64,000 nt of DNA from Thiobacillus denitrificans (GTDB lineage Bacteria; Pseudomonadota; Gammaproteobacteria; Burkholderiales; Thiobacillaceae). A program made the position numbers and the translations under genes. The DNA is taken from NCBI GenBank assembly GCA_020723405.1, contig DYIY01000001.1, positions 310,001 through 374,000 on the forward strand, given 5' to 3'. Below are positions 54,923-63,530 of this stretch, one piece after another (within the stretch, counting starts at the first letter, position 1; every line of letters begins with the position of its first letter). The notes below the pieces were generated by a model. It was not told the origin of the DNA. It did not search any database and saw only the letters and a list, made by a program, of their open reading frames with translations.

Positions 54923-56845
54923 TCAATAGGACCCGCTCCCACGCGGGGCCGGGCCGGCAAAATGTCTGGCCAGCAACAGGGCCGTGCCCTGGTAGTAGGC
55001 GATGGCCTCGTCGGCCAGGTTGCCGTCCACGGGGATGGGTACGGCCTCCTTGCCGTCCGGGCTCACCTGGTAGGCCTCCACCTTGGCTTTGGGCAACAGC
55101 ACGGTGAGCACGTCGCCCTTCAGGTAACCCAGGTTCTGGTAAGTGGACAACAGGGCCCGGCCAGCCTCGGGGGCCTCGTGGAGGATGTCCCGGCCGATGA
55201 ACCGGCTGTCTGCCTCCTGGCCCAGCAGGGCCAGCAGGGTGGGCACCAGATCGATCTGGCTGGCCAGGGTTTCCACCCGGCCAGGGGGGATCAATTGGGG
55301 CGCGTAGAGTATGGCGGGGATGTGGTATCGGTACACCGGGATGCGGGTGGCGCCGGCACTGCGGGCGCAATGGTCGGCCACGAACAGGAAGATCGTGTTG
55401 GCGAACCAGGGCTTGCGGCTGGCCTGGTCGAGAAAGTAGCCGATGGCATGGTCGGAATACTTGATTGCGCCATTGCGGCCGCCGGGAGAGGGGATGTCGA
55501 TGCGCCCATCCGGATAGGTGAAGGGCACGTGGTTGGAGGCGGTCATGACGTGGGCGAGCACCGGCCGGCCGGCGGCGTGTTCCCTGTCCAGCAGGCGCAG
55601 GGTCTGGTCGAACAGATCCTCATCTGCCACGCCCCAGATGTTGGTGAAGCGGATCAGGTCCGCATCCATGCGGCTGCGGTCAGTCACCTGGTAACCCTGG
55701 GCGGCGAAATAGTCATTCATGCTATCGAACACGCCGTACCCCCCGTAGAGGAAATGGGGCGACCATCCCCGATCGGCCAGATAACCGCCCAGGGTGTTCA
55801 GGTCATGGACGCCCGGGTGGCGCATCATGGCCTTGCCGGGCATGGGGGGCAGGGCGGCGGACAAAGCCTCCAGACCCCGCACCGTGCGGGTGCCGGTGGC
55901 GTACATCCGCGTGAAGAGCAGTCCCTCACTGGCCAGACGGTCCAGGCGGGGCGTCAAACCCCGTTTGTCGCCGAAGGTGCCCATGTAGTCGGCGGACATG
56001 CTCTCCATCATGACCACCACCACGTTGGGCTGGCTACCGCCGGCATGGGCCACCCGGTGGGTGTGGCTGGCCGTGGCGGACAAGCGCTCCCGCCCCGCGA
56101 GTCGGCCCAGACTGGCAAGCACCTGGGCAGCGGGCCGGGTGGCATAGAACTGGAAGTAGTCGAGCTGGTTCTGCCGGGCCGCCCAGATGAAACTGCGCCA
56201 GCCGTTGTCGGCCAGTTCATTGGCGAAACCGTTGCGGGAAAATTCCGGCGGCGCCATGCGCCAGGCCCCCACGCCCACCAGGAGCAGCGTCAGCATGACC
56301 CCCAGGGAGGCAGCAGGCCCACGCCGGCCGGCCGCCGCCCAGGCAACCAGGCGCCGTCCCGGCCAGGCCACGATCATCAGGCTGACCCCGGCCAGCAGGG
56401 TGATTAGGGTGCCCACCGGATAGCTCTCCCGGATGTTGCCCACCACTTCGGTGGTGAACACCAGGTAATCCAGGGCGATGAAATTGAAGCGGACGCCGAA
56501 CTCGTCCCAGAAGATGATTTCCGCCACGGCGACCAGCAGCAGGGTGAAAACGTAGACACCCAGCAGGGGCATGCGCAACCGCTGGCGCCAGCGCCAGCCG
56601 GGAAGCAACTCGGCCAGGGCAAAAGGCGAGGCCAGCAGCAACGCCACCGGCACATCCCGCAGCACACCCCGGGGAAGGGCCGCCAGGAGTTCCCCCAGAG
56701 CCTGGCCGCTTTGCAGCCAGGCATGGGCCAGCAAGGCCAGTCGGGTCAGGAGGAAAACCCCCAAGGCCAAGCCGGCCGTCCACATCCAGAGCCGCAACGG
56801 GCTCGAAAGGGCACGTCCTGCCCTGGTCAAGAAGGCTTTGTTCAT
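54923..56845 (-). CDS. LTA synthase-like sulfatase-family membrane protein
   Basis: Inner-membrane protein of 640 residues with five N-terminal helices (about 20-215) and a periplasmic sulfatase-fold domain (about 270-560). The metal/active-site parts are visible: NVVVVMMESMSADYMGTFGD, the nucleophile Thr in YATGTRTVRGLEALSA, and IFLFVADHCARSAG. Relatives transfer phosphoglycerol or phosphoethanolamine to glycans or lipids. In a Gram-negative the product would be a modified periplasmic glucan or envelope glycolipid; the specificity is not visible. Confidence 0.88.
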   Translation of the reverse strand: MNKAFLTRAGRALSSPLRLWMWTAGLALGVFLLTRLALLAHAWLQSGQALGELLAALPRGVLRDVPVALLLASPFALAELLPGWRWRQRLRMPLLGVYVFTLLLVAVAEIIFWDEFGVRFNFIALDYLVFTTEVVGNIRESYPVGTLITLLAGVSLMIVAWPGRRLVAWAAAGRRGPAASLGVMLTLLLVGVGAWRMAPPEFSRNGFANELADNGWRSFIWAARQNQLDYFQFYATRPAAQVLASLGRLAGRERLSATASHTHRVAHAGGSQPNVVVVMMESMSADYMGTFGDKRGLTPRLDRLASEGLLFTRMYATGTRTVRGLEALSAALPPMPGKAMMRHPGVHDLNTLGGYLADRGWSPHFLYGGYGVFDSMNDYFAAQGYQVTDRSRMDADLIRFTNIWGVADEDLFDQTLRLLDREHAAGRPVLAHVMTASNHVPFTYPDGRIDIPSPGGRNGAIKYSDHAIGYFLDQASRKPWFANTIFLFVADHCARSAGATRIPVYRYHIPAILYAPQLIPPGRVETLASQIDLVPTLLALLGQEADSRFIGRDILHEAPEAGRALLSTYQNLGYLKGDVLTVLLPKAKVEAYQVSPDGKEAVPIPVDGNLADEAIAYYQGTALLLARHFAGPAPRGSGSY

Positions 56846-56963
56846 GATGAATCCGCTGGGTTGATCCGCGGATCCTCGGCCATCGCGATTAAATTGCCCT
56901 TAACCCCCCAGGCCAGGGGGCGTGGCGCCACTGCTTGTCCCCCTCCCGCCGTATGGAAAGGGC

Positions 56964-56977
56964 TTGACGGATATCAA
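56964..56977. promoter_or_regulatory. FNR-type box upstream of a secreted helical protein
   Basis: TTGACGGATATCAA matches TTGAT-N4-ATCAA at nine of ten positions, with TTGAC the form often seen for ANR/DNR sites. Its centre is at 56970.5, and a TATCCC-like -10 is near 57003-57008, so class II activation is possible. The next gene starts at 57093. Confidence 0.6.
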
Positions 56978-57092
56978 TGCTCAGATCAGGGGCAATGCGC
57001 AGTATCCCACCCCGTCAGTCCGCCTCGCCCCAGCACCCAATGGGGTATCCGGCAGGGTGCCCCGCCCCGCACCCAACCTGAAAGGAAGCGCC

Positions 57093-57500
57093 ATGCGCAA
57101 CACCGCCCTTCTCCTCGCCGTTTCACTGACCTGCGCCACGGGAACCGTACTGGCGGCCCCGGCCGACGACGCCTGCGCCGCCCTCATGGAGGCCCGGGGG
57201 CATCTGGTCACCATGATCGGTTCCACGGACAAGGCCGGCAACGATGCCCTCAAGGACAAGATCCAGGCTGCCAGCGGCAAGGTGGACGCCACCCTGGCGG
57301 CCATGGCCAAGAGCTACAACGCCGGTGATGAAAGCAAGGCCGCCGCCTTCAAACCGGTGTGGGAAGAATTCAAGAAGACCCGAGAAGGAGACATCATTCC
57401 CCTGGTCTACGCCGGCAGGAACGCCGATGCGAAAACCATCGCCACCGGCATCCAGGCCGAGCGCATGGGCAAGATGAAGGCCGCCATGGGCTGCAAGTAA
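57093..57500 (+). CDS. Secreted helical protein of unknown function
   Basis: Exported 135-residue protein with a signal peptide (about 1-22) and an all-helical mature part rich in A, K and E (ACAALMEARGHLVTMIGSTD, FKPVWEEFKKTREGDIIPLV). It resembles a four-helix bundle of cytochrome c' size, but no CxxCH motif is present; the two cysteines (near residues 29 and 134) could pair. The ATG at 57093 follows AAAGGAAG. An FNR-type box lies 116 bp upstream, so respiratory control is likely. Confidence 0.65.
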   Translation: MRNTALLLAVSLTCATGTVLAAPADDACAALMEARGHLVTMIGSTDKAGNDALKDKIQAASGKVDATLAAMAKSYNAGDESKAAAFKPVWEEFKKTREGDIIPLVYAGRNADAKTIATGIQAERMGKMKAAMGCK

Positions 57501-57795
57501 GCCGTCAACGCCGCAAGGTCAGGCCCACCCCGGGGAGACGACGGCCCCCTGTCCGACCGCTGACGGCGCACATGGCCGCAGCCGGCGCCGGTCCCACACC
57601 GTATCCCCGGCAACGGGCACTGGGCGGGCCGTCAAGCCCGCCAACCCGCGCGGCCTGACTCCCTCTTCACCACCCATGCCTGGCTTTTACCGCACAGGCT
57701 CCTGGCAGATGCTCTACCTCACCGATTCCACGCTTGCATGCCGCGATTCGTGCCGTTCGCCCATGCCTACGCCCGGAGTGGGCTGACAAAAGGAA
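57501..57795. other. Intergenic region between convergent genes
   Basis: About 295 bp without a credible gene. A 7-bp hairpin GGCGGGC/GCCCGCC at 57623-57642 may end the secreted-protein transcript, though no T tract follows. Confidence 0.45.
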
Positions 57796-57815
57796 ACGGG
57801 CGCCGCAGCGCCCGT
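57796..57815 (-). terminator. Terminator of the qmo-hdr operon
   Basis: Perfect 8-bp stem ACGGGCGC/GCGCCCGT with a CGCA loop, 20 bp past the hdrB stop. On the minus strand it is followed by TTTCCTTTTG, a broken T tract. Confidence 0.7.
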
Positions 57816-57834
57816 CGTTCCAGAAAAGCAAAAC

Positions 57835-58731
57835 TCACTTCCCGGCGAACTGCTCCAGCTTGCTGGCGCGTATCACGTTGCCGTTGAGGCCGGCTTCCTT
57901 GGACGAACCACCGTAGGCCAGGGTCATCAACTGGCTGTAGTACAGCACCGGCATGTTGAACTTGGTGCCGTACTTCTTGTTGATCTGGCCCTGATAGACC
58001 TCGGTGTTGGCCTGGCACAGGGGGCAAGGGGTCACCAGCATCTCGGCGCCATTGTCGTAGGCGGATTCGATGATGTCCTTGATCTGGGCCTGGGCCTTTT
58101 CCGGCTCGGAGAAGGCCAGGGCGCCGCCGCAGCAGGTCACCTTCTGGTCGTACTTCACCGCTTCGCCGCCCACGGTCTCGATGAGCTTGTCGAGATACAT
58201 GGGATTCTCGAAGGACTCCCCGGCGATGCCGAAGGGCCGGTTGGTCTGGCAGCCCACGTAGCCGGCGAATTTCATGCCCTGGAGGGGCTTCTTCACCGGT
58301 TTGGCCAGTTCGTCGTAGCCCAGGTCCTCGATGAGCACTTCCACCATGTGGCGGATCTCGGGGATGGCCTTGATCTGCAGGCCGGCTTCCTTGAGGGCGG
58401 TCTGGGTGTCGGCCAGGAGCTGGCTGTTGTGTTCCAGACGCTCCTTGGATTCCCGGGAGCCCAGCCAGCAGGCGGCACAGGTGGCAACGATCTCCTGGCC
58501 GGGCAGGTTGGTCTCGGCCAGGGCGAAGTTGCGGGCGTTCATGGCGATGCGCGGCAGTTCGCCGGATTCGGCGTAGCTGACGGAGGCGCCGCAGCAGTTC
58601 CAGTCCGGAATCTCGGTCATCTTGATGTCCAGGGTTTTGCACATGGACTGGACGGAGACCAGGTAGTTGGAGGCCGAGGCGCCCTTCTGGGACGAGCAGC
58701 CGGGGTAGAAAGCGTATTCCTTGCGAGCCAT
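57835..58731 (-). CDS. hdrB: Heterodisulfide reductase subunit B-like protein (Qmo-associated)
   Basis: Cytoplasmic 298-residue protein with two CCG domains of the HdrB type: C12, C31 and CC at 46-47 (DWNCCGAS), and a second set with KVTCCGGALAFSEPEKAQAQ and VTPCPLCQAN. These bind noncubane [4Fe-4S] clusters. With HdrC it takes the place of the soluble part of QmoC in the qmoAB-hdrCB version of the Qmo complex. It is last in the operon; 6 bp from hdrC. Confidence 0.93.
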   Translation of the reverse strand: MARKEYAFYPGCSSQKGASASNYLVSVQSMCKTLDIKMTEIPDWNCCGASVSYAESGELPRIAMNARNFALAETNLPGQEIVATCAACWLGSRESKERLEHNSQLLADTQTALKEAGLQIKAIPEIRHMVEVLIEDLGYDELAKPVKKPLQGMKFAGYVGCQTNRPFGIAGESFENPMYLDKLIETVGGEAVKYDQKVTCCGGALAFSEPEKAQAQIKDIIESAYDNGAEMLVTPCPLCQANTEVYQGQINKKYGTKFNMPVLYYSQLMTLAYGGSSKEAGLNGNVIRASKLEQFAGK

Positions 58732-58737
58732 GTCTTG

Positions 58738-59376
58738 TTACTCCTTACCCTTGGCGGCCTTGTTCCTGGCTTCCAGCTCTTCGGCCTTGGCCAGCATGGC
58801 GTGGATGCCCTTGATGTCCTTGCACTTGTGGCCCATGCCCAGCGCTTCCATGGGGTTCAGGCGGCCGGCCTTGACCAGGCCCAGGGCTTCGCTCTGCATT
58901 TCCATGGCCTTCTTGATGCCAGCGCCGATGCCTTCCTTGAAGTACAGGCTCTGGGTGAGCTGCACTTCGTTGACCCGGCCGGTCTTGGTGGCATTGGTCC
59001 AGAAGGTCTTGGACAGGTGCATGGTGGGCTGGGCCTTGGGGGCCCGGCCGATGCGGTAGGCATACTCGGCGATGCCGTGCATGACGTGGGTGACGGGCAC
59101 CTTGCGCGGGCAGCGCACGTAGCAGTTGTAGCAGGACGTGCACATGTACATGCCCTGGGAGTTCAGCACTTCCTCGCGCTTGCCGGCGCGGATCAGCATG
59201 AAGATCTCCTGGGGCGGATGGTCCCAGCCGGAATGGAAGTTGGTGGGGCAGGAGCCGGAACACAGGCCGCACTGCATGCACATCTTCACCCATTCGCCCA
59301 TCTCGGCCTGCTCTTCAATCTCCTTCAGGAAATTGTTCTTGTAGCGGTCGGCCATTTCTTGGTTCAAATCGCTCAT
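58738..59376 (-). CDS. hdrC: Heterodisulfide reductase subunit C-like protein (Qmo-associated)
   Basis: Iron-sulfur protein of 212 residues with two [4Fe-4S] motifs, MCMQCGLCSGSCPTN (about 32-46) and MCTSCYNCYVRCPRKVP (about 77-93). This is the HdrC pattern; no heme-b membrane part is fused, unlike QmoC of sulfate reducers. AAGGAG precedes the ATG at 59376. It sits between qmoB and hdrB. Confidence 0.93.
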   Translation of the reverse strand: MSDLNQEMADRYKNNFLKEIEEQAEMGEWVKMCMQCGLCSGSCPTNFHSGWDHPPQEIFMLIRAGKREEVLNSQGMYMCTSCYNCYVRCPRKVPVTHVMHGIAEYAYRIGRAPKAQPTMHLSKTFWTNATKTGRVNEVQLTQSLYFKEGIGAGIKKAMEMQSEALGLVKAGRLNPMEALGMGHKCKDIKGIHAMLAKAEELEARNKAAKGKE

Positions 59377-59386
59377 CGCAATCTCC

Positions 59387-61645
59387 TTAGAAGCCCTTGA
59401 ACGGGGACGGCGGGAAGGACTTGATCAGCGCCGCGTAGTCGTTGATCTTCTGGGGCAGGGTGGCGATGTCGGTGATCGCCACTTCCACGTCATGGACCCG
59501 CTCGGTTTCCAGGTTCATGCCCTTCAGGGTGTCGCCCACCTTGGACAGGCGGTAACGGCCCAGTTCGGAACCCTTGACGAAGTGGCACTGGTACTCGTCG
59601 CCGTGCTTGCAGCCCATCAGCATGACGCCGTCGTAGCCGCCGTTCAGGGCGTCGGTGATCCAGATGGTGTTCACGGAACCCAGGCAGCGCACCGGGATGA
59701 CCCGCACGAAGGGGTCGTACTCGTTGCGGTTCATGCCGGCCATGTCCAGGGCGGGGTAGGCGTCGTTCTCGCAGGCCAGGATGAGGATGCGCGGCTTTTC
59801 GGAGAACTCGTCCGGCACGTCCACGGCCTTGATCTGGGAACCCACGGTGTTCACCGAGTAGTTCTCGAAGGAGATCACCCGCACCGGGCAGGCGCCCATG
59901 CAGGTGCCGCAACGGCGGCAGCGGGACTCGTTGAACAGGGGGAAGCGCTTCTCGTCCTCGTCGATGGCGCCGAAGGGACATTCCACGGTGCAGCGCTTGC
60001 ACTGGGTGCAGCCTTCCAGGCGCACGGTGGGGAAGGACAGGTCACCGGCCCGGGGATGGGCGGCACGGCCCAGACCGGCGTTCTCCATGGCCTGGATGGC
60101 CTTCATGGCGGCGCCGGTGGCGTCTTCCTGGGCTTGCAGGATGTCCATGGGGCGACGCACGGGACCGGCGGCGTAGATGCCGGTACGGCGGGTCTCGTAG
60201 GGGAAGCAGATGAAGTGGGAGTCGTTGAAGCCGTGCTTGAACTGGGGCATGTCCGGTCCCTGACGGTAGGTCAGGTTGAGGATGGACTCCACCGGGACGC
60301 TGGCCACCACTTCCTTGGGGGCCTCTCCTTCGGCCGGGGCTTCAGCGGCAGCCGGGGCGGCGGCAGCGTCGATGTTCACGCCGGAGTTGGGCACCACGCC
60401 GGTGGCCAGGACCACCAGATCCACTTCCGCCTGGGTGTCTTCGTTGAGGATCAGGTCCTTGAACTTGACCGTGCAACCGTTGCCGTTGGGCAGCACCTGG
60501 GAGACCACGCCCTTGGAGAAGATCACGCCCTTGTTCTGGGCGGCCCGGTAGAAGTCCTCGCCGTTGCCGGGGGTGCGCAGGTCGGTGAACAGGACGGCGG
60601 TGTCGATGTCCGGGTTGCTGTCCTTGAAGTACATGGCCTGCTTGATGCTGGTGTTGCAGCAGAAGCCGGAGCAGTACTGCAGGTGGGTGCCGCTGGCGTC
60701 ACGCTGGCCGGCGCACTGGACGAAGACCACGGATTTCACCGGCTGGCCGTCGGACGGCCGGCAGATGGGCTTGCCTTCGGCGGCGGCGGCCTTGGCCAGG
60801 GCTTCCAGGCCGGCCTGGTCCACCACGTTGGGGGTCTTGCCGTAGCCGAACTCGGGCAGCTTGTTGGCGTCGTAGAGGCTGAAGCCGGTGGCCTGGATGA
60901 TGGCGCCGATGTCTTCCTGGGCCACGTTGCCGGATTCCACGGCGATCTCCACCTTGAAGCGGCCGGGGGCGCCGTCGGTCTTGGCGACGGTGGCGTTCAG
61001 GTAGACCTTGATGTTGGAGTCGGCTTCGATGCGGGCGACCATGTCGGCCACGCCGTTGTCCTCGGGGGCCTTGAAGGGCTCCCGGGTGGGCACGCGGCGG
61101 TACAGCTTGCCGGCCCAGCCGCCCAGGGCGCCGGTCTTTTCCACCAGCACCACCTTGTAGCCGGCCTTGGAGGCTTCCAGGGCGGAGGTCATGCCGGACA
61201 TGCCGCCACCGACCACCAGCAGGGTCTTGACGCTGCCGGTCTTCTGGTTGCCGGGAGGCACGGTCATGGCCTTCACTTCGGCGCAGGCCATGCGCACGTA
61301 GTCTTCCGCCATTTCCTGGGTGGTTTCCCGGGCTTCCTCGGTGTCGGGACGGATCCAGATCACGCCTTCGCGCAGGTTGCCCCGGCTCATGGCGATGGTG
61401 GGGAAGTTGAACGCTTCGGTCTTGGCCCGGCGGGAACAGGCGCAGAGGGCGGCGTGGGTGACGCCTTCGTTGTCGATGTCGTTCTGGATCATGGCCACGC
61501 CGTCGGCGGAGCAGAGGAAGTCGTGCTCACGCACGAGGTTCATCTTGCCGGACTTGGTGGCGGTCTTGACCAGGGCGGCGGTGTCGAGACGGGTCCCGAT
61601 CTCGCAGCCTTTGCAGATGTATGCAGCAGTTTTCGTTTCAGCCAT
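59387..61645 (-). CDS. qmoB: QmoB, HdrA-like flavoprotein with MvhD domain
   Basis: Large electron-transfer flavoprotein, 752 residues. It has an N-terminal cysteine-rich part (YICKGCEIGTRLDTAALV), an FAD domain (TLLVVGGGMSGMTSALEASK, near 165-190) and two [4Fe-4S] motifs (CTQCKRCTVECPFGAIDEDE near 545; CRRCGTCMGACPVRVISF near 572). An MvhD-like C-terminus follows (about 605-720, RILILACENDAYPALDMAGM). This fusion of HdrA and MvhD is the QmoB layout. The ATG at 61645 is used; 5 bp from qmoA. Confidence 0.95.
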   Translation of the reverse strand: MAETKTAAYICKGCEIGTRLDTAALVKTATKSGKMNLVREHDFLCSADGVAMIQNDIDNEGVTHAALCACSRRAKTEAFNFPTIAMSRGNLREGVIWIRPDTEEARETTQEMAEDYVRMACAEVKAMTVPPGNQKTGSVKTLLVVGGGMSGMTSALEASKAGYKVVLVEKTGALGGWAGKLYRRVPTREPFKAPEDNGVADMVARIEADSNIKVYLNATVAKTDGAPGRFKVEIAVESGNVAQEDIGAIIQATGFSLYDANKLPEFGYGKTPNVVDQAGLEALAKAAAAEGKPICRPSDGQPVKSVVFVQCAGQRDASGTHLQYCSGFCCNTSIKQAMYFKDSNPDIDTAVLFTDLRTPGNGEDFYRAAQNKGVIFSKGVVSQVLPNGNGCTVKFKDLILNEDTQAEVDLVVLATGVVPNSGVNIDAAAAPAAAEAPAEGEAPKEVVASVPVESILNLTYRQGPDMPQFKHGFNDSHFICFPYETRRTGIYAAGPVRRPMDILQAQEDATGAAMKAIQAMENAGLGRAAHPRAGDLSFPTVRLEGCTQCKRCTVECPFGAIDEDEKRFPLFNESRCRRCGTCMGACPVRVISFENYSVNTVGSQIKAVDVPDEFSEKPRILILACENDAYPALDMAGMNRNEYDPFVRVIPVRCLGSVNTIWITDALNGGYDGVMLMGCKHGDEYQCHFVKGSELGRYRLSKVGDTLKGMNLETERVHDVEVAITDIATLPQKINDYAALIKSFPPSPFKGF

Positions 61646-61650
61646 TTTTC

Positions 61651-62934
61651 TCAAGCCTCCGCGCGGGCGACTTTGTTGACGACCTGGATGGCCCGCAGGG
61701 CAGCCGCGGTGGCGCTCTGCACGGCCCGGTTCACATCCAGTGCGTTGGTGGCGCAACCGGCGCCGAAGATGCCGGCGTTGGCCGGGTCGGCCATGAGGAA
61801 GCCGGAGGAATCGCTCATCACTTCAGCGGGGATGTTCACGCCCTTGACGGCGGGTTCCATGCCCAGGGCCAGCACCACCAGATCGTGGGCGTTGGCGTAG
61901 CGGATGTAGCCTTCGGTGTTCACGCCGTTGCACACCGGGTTGCCGGCCTTGTCCTCGGTGATGCGCGCCACTTTCGACTTCACGAAGGTGACGTTGGGAT
62001 TGGCCTTCACCTTCTGGTAGAAGTCCTCGAAGCGGTCGATGGCGCGGATGTCGATGAAGTAGATGGTGGACTTGCCTTCGTCACCATACTTTTCCTGCAC
62101 GTAGTGGGTCTGCTTGAGAGAGCCCATGCAGCAGAAGCGGGAACAGTGGCGCAGGTGGTTCTCGTCCCGGGAGCCGGCGCACTGGATGAAGGCGATGTTC
62201 TTCGCCTCCTTGCCGTCGGAGGGGCGCAGGATCTTGCCGCCGGTGGGGCCGTGGGGATCGGCCAGGCGCTCGAATTCCACGTTGGTGATGACGTTGGGGA
62301 AGCGGTCGTAGCCGTAGTAGACGATCTTCTCGGCGTCGTAGGGCTTCCAGCCGGTGGCCCAGACGATGGCGCCGGCGGAGAGGTTGATGGTCTCTTCCTG
62401 GTCGTCCAGGTTCACCGCGTCGTACTTGCAGGCGGCCTTGGCCTTGTCGGCGTCGGGGGTGCCGATGATGGACGGGTCGATGACGTAACGCTGGGGATAG
62501 GCCATGTTGGACGGCAGGTAGGCCGCCTTGATCTTGCCCAGGTTGTAGTTGAACTCGTCGTCGATCTCGGTGCTGACGGCCTTGCCGCACTCGCCGCAGG
62601 CGGTGCAGTTGGAATTCACGTAACGGGGCTTCAACTTGACGGACACGCTGTAGGCGCCCTTGGTGCCGGTGATGCCGGTCACTTCCGCCAGGGTGAGCAC
62701 CTGGATGCGGGGGTTGGCCTTGAGCCGGCGCAGGTTGATTTCCAGGCCGCAGGTGGGATGGCACATCTTGGGGAAGTACCGGTAGAGCTGAACGGTACGG
62801 CCGCCCAGGTACGGGTTCTTCTCCACCAGAACGACTTGCTTCCCGGTTTCGGCCGCTTCAAGCGCGGCTGTCATGCCCGAGATGCCGCCGCCCACGACCA
62901 GAATGGTCTGGTTGGTCGCCACTACAGACGTCAT
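61651..62934 (-). CDS. qmoA: QmoA, HdrA-like flavoprotein
   Basis: Small HdrA-type FAD protein, 427 residues. ILVVGGGISGMTAALEAAET starts the FAD fold. KMCHPTCGLEINLRR and SNCTACGECGKAVSTEID provide cysteine groups; ENHLRHCSRFCCMGSLKQTH is a further HdrA signature. It would be the partner of AprBA in electron transfer. The ATG at 62934 gives the family's N-terminus; first gene of qmoA-qmoB-hdrC-hdrB. Confidence 0.95.
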   Translation of the reverse strand: MTSVVATNQTILVVGGGISGMTAALEAAETGKQVVLVEKNPYLGGRTVQLYRYFPKMCHPTCGLEINLRRLKANPRIQVLTLAEVTGITGTKGAYSVSVKLKPRYVNSNCTACGECGKAVSTEIDDEFNYNLGKIKAAYLPSNMAYPQRYVIDPSIIGTPDADKAKAACKYDAVNLDDQEETINLSAGAIVWATGWKPYDAEKIVYYGYDRFPNVITNVEFERLADPHGPTGGKILRPSDGKEAKNIAFIQCAGSRDENHLRHCSRFCCMGSLKQTHYVQEKYGDEGKSTIYFIDIRAIDRFEDFYQKVKANPNVTFVKSKVARITEDKAGNPVCNGVNTEGYIRYANAHDLVVLALGMEPAVKGVNIPAEVMSDSSGFLMADPANAGIFGAGCATNALDVNRAVQSATAAALRAIQVVNKVARAEA

Positions 62935-63039
62935 GTATCGCCTCCGATGGGTGAAGACTTCAGGGATTTGGGGAGACCGGGCAGGCTGAACCACGGCCCG
63001 GCCAAATAGGCGCGAATGTTACTGGAAACACCCACCCCC

Positions 63040-63074
63040 CCGATATATCGGAGTAATCGAAAGTTCTTATGAAC
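63040..63074 (-). promoter_or_regulatory. Palindromes in the qmoA upstream region
   Basis: A 12-bp perfect palindrome CCGATATATCGG (63040-63051) lies about 106 bp upstream of the qmoA start, next to GTTC-TTAT-GAAC (63063-63074). A TTCATA/GATATA pair with 18-bp spacing could form the promoter. These are candidate operator and promoter elements only. Confidence 0.4.
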
Positions 63075-63119
63075 GAATAGACTGGGTAAATCCGATGCGC
63101 TGCGGGGGGTTTACGCAAC

Positions 63120-63515
63120 TCAACAGTGGAGCACGAACAGGATCAAGACCCCCAGGGCAAATACCATGGCGGTGAACACGATAAACGGCCGCCAGTGGGT
63201 GGTGATGTGTTTCCGCTTGCGCTCCAGGTTGTGCCACAGCTCGCTGATGGCCCCCAGGATGCTGATGGCAAAGAAGGGGGCGATGAGGGCCAGGCCCAGG
63301 ATCACCCAGTCGGTGTTGCCCCAGCGCCGGCATTCCTTGGGCATGGAAGACATGGCCGAATCCCAGTTGCTGATGGCCAGCCAGAGCAACAGGCCGGCCA
63401 CCCCCATCACCACCCCGCTCCAACCCATGAGCACCCAGAAATGCCGGTTCTCCAGGGTGGCCAGCAGTTCCGTCCAGGTGTTGCGGGTGGGTTTGACGTG
63501 GAACTTGCGGGCCAT
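63120..63515 (-). CDS. Small three-helix membrane protein between valS and qmoA
   Basis: Integral membrane protein of 131 residues with three predicted helices (about 28-46, 71-92, 107-128) separated by basic loops (HNLERKRKHITTHWRP). I do not recognise a family. It starts 15 bp after the valS stop, so it is probably cotranscribed with valS; it ends 185 bp before qmoA. Several histidines lie near helix ends, but not in a clear heme pattern. A link with Qmo is possible by position only. Confidence 0.65.
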   Translation of the reverse strand: MARKFHVKPTRNTWTELLATLENRHFWVLMGWSGVVMGVAGLLLWLAISNWDSAMSSMPKECRRWGNTDWVILGLALIAPFFAISILGAISELWHNLERKRKHITTHWRPFIVFTAMVFALGVLILFVLHC

Positions 63516-63530
63516 GGGTCGGGGCTCCTT

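Noticed and set aside
59492-61900. Plus-strand ORF of 802 codons opposite qmoB
   Set aside because: Antisense shadow of a gene with clear FAD and [4Fe-4S] motifs.
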